Origin: Lysobacterales bacterium
Lineage (GTDB): Bacteria; Pseudomonadota; Gammaproteobacteria; Xanthomonadales; SZUA-36
Direction of reading: 5' to 3'
DNA: 64,000 nucleotides
Assembly (NCBI GenBank): GCA_028289465.1
Contig: JANQPM010000003.1
Span: 1-64,000, forward strand
Position 1 is the first letter of the stretch. Every line of letters begins with the position of its first letter. The notes beneath the pieces were generated by a model. It was not told the DNA's origin and searched no databases. It worked only from the letters and a program-made list of their open reading frames with translations. The position numbers and the translations under genes were made by a program. This document shows, in pieces, positions 62,704 to 64,000 of the stretch.

Positions 62704-64000
62704 ATGGACATCTCGTTACGCTCAGGCGAACCGACTCAACTGGCAACTCCGTGCCTGGTCATCGGCGTTTTTTCCGATCAGGCATTCTCGCATTCCGCCG
62801 CGGCCGTGGACCAGGCCGGCGACGGCGAATTGAGCCGCAGAAAACAAACCGGGGACATTGACTGCCGTACCGGAAAAACCACTTTGCTGCACAGCGTCGC
62901 CGGCAGCGAGGCCGATCGAATACTGCTCGTCGGTTGCGGCAAAGCCGAAGCGTTTGATCGTCATGCGTTCTATAAGACCTGCGTTGCGGCCGGTAAGTTT
63001 CTACGCGACCACGTGATCCGAGAGGCACTGAGTTGCCTGCACGAGCTGGCGCTGAACGATACGCCGGACGACGCGTGGAAAGTGCGCCATTCGGCCATCG
63101 GTATCGATCATGCGAATTACCGCTATGAGGCCACCAAGAAGCCGAAGGACGAGCAGCCCCAACCGCTGGCCGAACTGCAATTGCTGGCCGGTGGCGAGTT
63201 CCAACCCGCCGTCGATCAGGCCCGGGGCATCGGTGCCGGCTACCGGCGCGCCCGCGAACTGGGCAATCTGCCGCCGAATATCTGCAACCCGGACTTCCTG
63301 GCCCAGCAGGCTGCTGAAATCGCGCAGCGCTACGACCGCTGTGAACTGGAAGTATTGGGCCGGCAGGAAATGGCGGACCTGCAAATGGGCGCGCTGCTGG
63401 GTGTCGCCCAGGGCAGTGCGACCGAACCCAAGCTGATCGTGTTGAAATACCGCGGCGGCGGGAAGAGCCAGCGCCCGACCGTACTGGTCGGCAAAGGCAT
63501 CACCTTCGATACCGGCGGCATCTCGCTGAAACCGGCGGAAAACATGGACCAGATGAAATATGACATGTGCGGTGCCGCCAGTGTCATCGGCGCTTTCGAA
63601 GCCTGCGCCCACATGCAGTTGCCGGTCAACCTGATCACCGTGGTGGCAGCCGTGGAAAACATGCCCGACGGCGCCAGCTACCGTCCCGGCGATGTGTTGA
63701 CCAGCATGTCCGGACAAACCATCGAGGTGCTGAACACCGACGCCGAAGGCCGGCTGATTCTGTGCGATGCGCTGACCTATAGCGAGCGTTTCGAGCCGGA
63801 ATCGGTCATCGACGTGGCCACGCTGACCGGCGCCTGCGTGATCGCGCTCGGACACCATGCCAGCGGCCTGATGAGCAAGCACGACGACCTGGCCGAAGAG
63901 CTGCTCGCGGCCGGCCGGGACAACGTAGACCGCGCGTGGCGTCTGCCGCTGTGGGACGACTATCAATCGCAATTGGATACGCCGTTCGCCGATATGAAGA
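62704..64000 (+). CDS. pepA: Cytosol aminopeptidase (leucyl aminopeptidase), 3' end cut by window
   Basis: PepA is a dizinc/manganese M17 aminopeptidase that also acts in Xer recombination at some plasmid sites. About 432 codons are visible. The N-terminal macro-like domain covers about residues 1-165 and the catalytic domain begins at RRARELGNLPPN. Metal and substrate residues are seen in LVGKGITFDTGGISLKP and NTDAEGRLILCDAL. AGGAG at 62693-62697 precedes the ATG at 62704; a possible -10 TAGAAT lies at 62627-62632. The C-terminal end lies beyond the window. Confidence 0.95.
   Translation, partial: MDISLRSGEPTQLATPCLVIGVFSDQAFSHSAAAVDQAGDGELSRRKQTGDIDCRTGKTTLLHSVAGSEADRILLVGCGKAEAFDRHAFYKTCVAAGKFLRDHVIREALSCLHELALNDTPDDAWKVRHSAIGIDHANYRYEATKKPKDEQPQPLAELQLLAGGEFQPAVDQARGIGAGYRRARELGNLPPNICNPDFLAQQAAEIAQRYDRCELEVLGRQEMADLQMGALLGVAQGSATEPKLIVLKYRGGGKSQRPTVLVGKGITFDTGGISLKPAENMDQMKYDMCGAASVIGAFEACAHMQLPVNLITVVAAVENMPDGASYRPGDVLTSMSGQTIEVLNTDAEGRLILCDALTYSERFEPESVIDVATLTGACVIALGHHASGLMSKHDDLAEELLAAGRDNVDRAWRLPLWDDYQSQLDTPFADMK

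Overview
The window reads as a chromosomal segment of a gammaproteobacterium with moderately high G+C. The gene order and families point toward the Xanthomonadales/Chromatiales side of the class; this is inferred from gene order, not from a marker-gene search. Supporting points are a type II secretion cluster in the order E-F-G-H-I-J-K-L-M-N-D with a lipoprotein secretin (the Xanthomonas Xps arrangement), a division/cell-wall cluster without murD, meso-diaminopimelate-type MurE, a TonB2/TtpC-type energy-transduction operon, and an LptF/LptG-PepA divergon. I see no phage, transposase, integron or CRISPR array.

Layout. Bases 1-10.8 kb: division and cell wall (dcw) cluster on the minus strand, mraZ-rsmH-ftsL-ftsI-murE-murF-mraY-ftsW-murG-murC (murC cut by the window edge), with an MraZ-box-like operator before mraZ. 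10.8-12.0 kb: non-coding stretch with dispersed repeats, palindromic REP-like pairs and the RNase P RNA gene. 12.0-15.8 kb: rsmI (minus), then lpoA, yraN and a dolP-like gene (plus). 15.9-23.0 kb: minus-strand operon glyA-nrdR-ribD-ribE-ribBA-ribH-nusB-thiL-pgpA. 23.2-24.9 kb: ettA. 24.9-31.4 kb: a glycan export and modification cassette (ABC permease, ATPase with sugar-binding tail, two glycosyltransferases, a methyltransferase, an NAD-dependent epimerase-like protein) next to a parvulin isomerase. 31.4-35.2 kb: two large exported proteins of unknown function, one with four Ig-like repeats. 35.3-46.3 kb: complete T2SS gene set except prepilin peptidase, plus a small lipoprotein behind the secretin gene. 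46.6-51.1 kb: a membrane protein resembling exosortase-H-associated proteins, and purL. 51.3-53.2 kb: dsbC and xerD. 53.4-59.5 kb: a histone H1-like Lys/Ala protein, then (in transcription order) DUF3450, TtpC-like, ExbB, ExbD, TonB and TPR genes. 59.9-64 kb: an RDD membrane protein, lptG and lptF (minus), and pepA (plus, cut by the window edge).

How it fits together. Most of the window serves the cell envelope: peptidoglycan precursors and septal synthesis (dcw, LpoA), LPS transport (LptFG), outer-membrane integrity (DolP-like), surface glycan export (Wzm/Wzt cassette), periplasmic folding (DsbC, parvulin), protein export to the surface (T2SS) and energised outer-membrane uptake (TonB2/TtpC). 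The two unknown exported proteins lie between the glycan cassette and the T2SS, and could be cargo or surface components of either; that is inference from position only.

Less-explained points are the missing murD, a two-copy intergenic element of about 180 bp with shorter relatives elsewhere, the Ig-repeat and surface-type proteins, the lipoprotein behind gspD, a degenerate RibA half, a GspE without the tetracysteine motif, and a strong hairpin inserted only at the exbB-exbD junction. I did not find a clearly new defence or mobile system.
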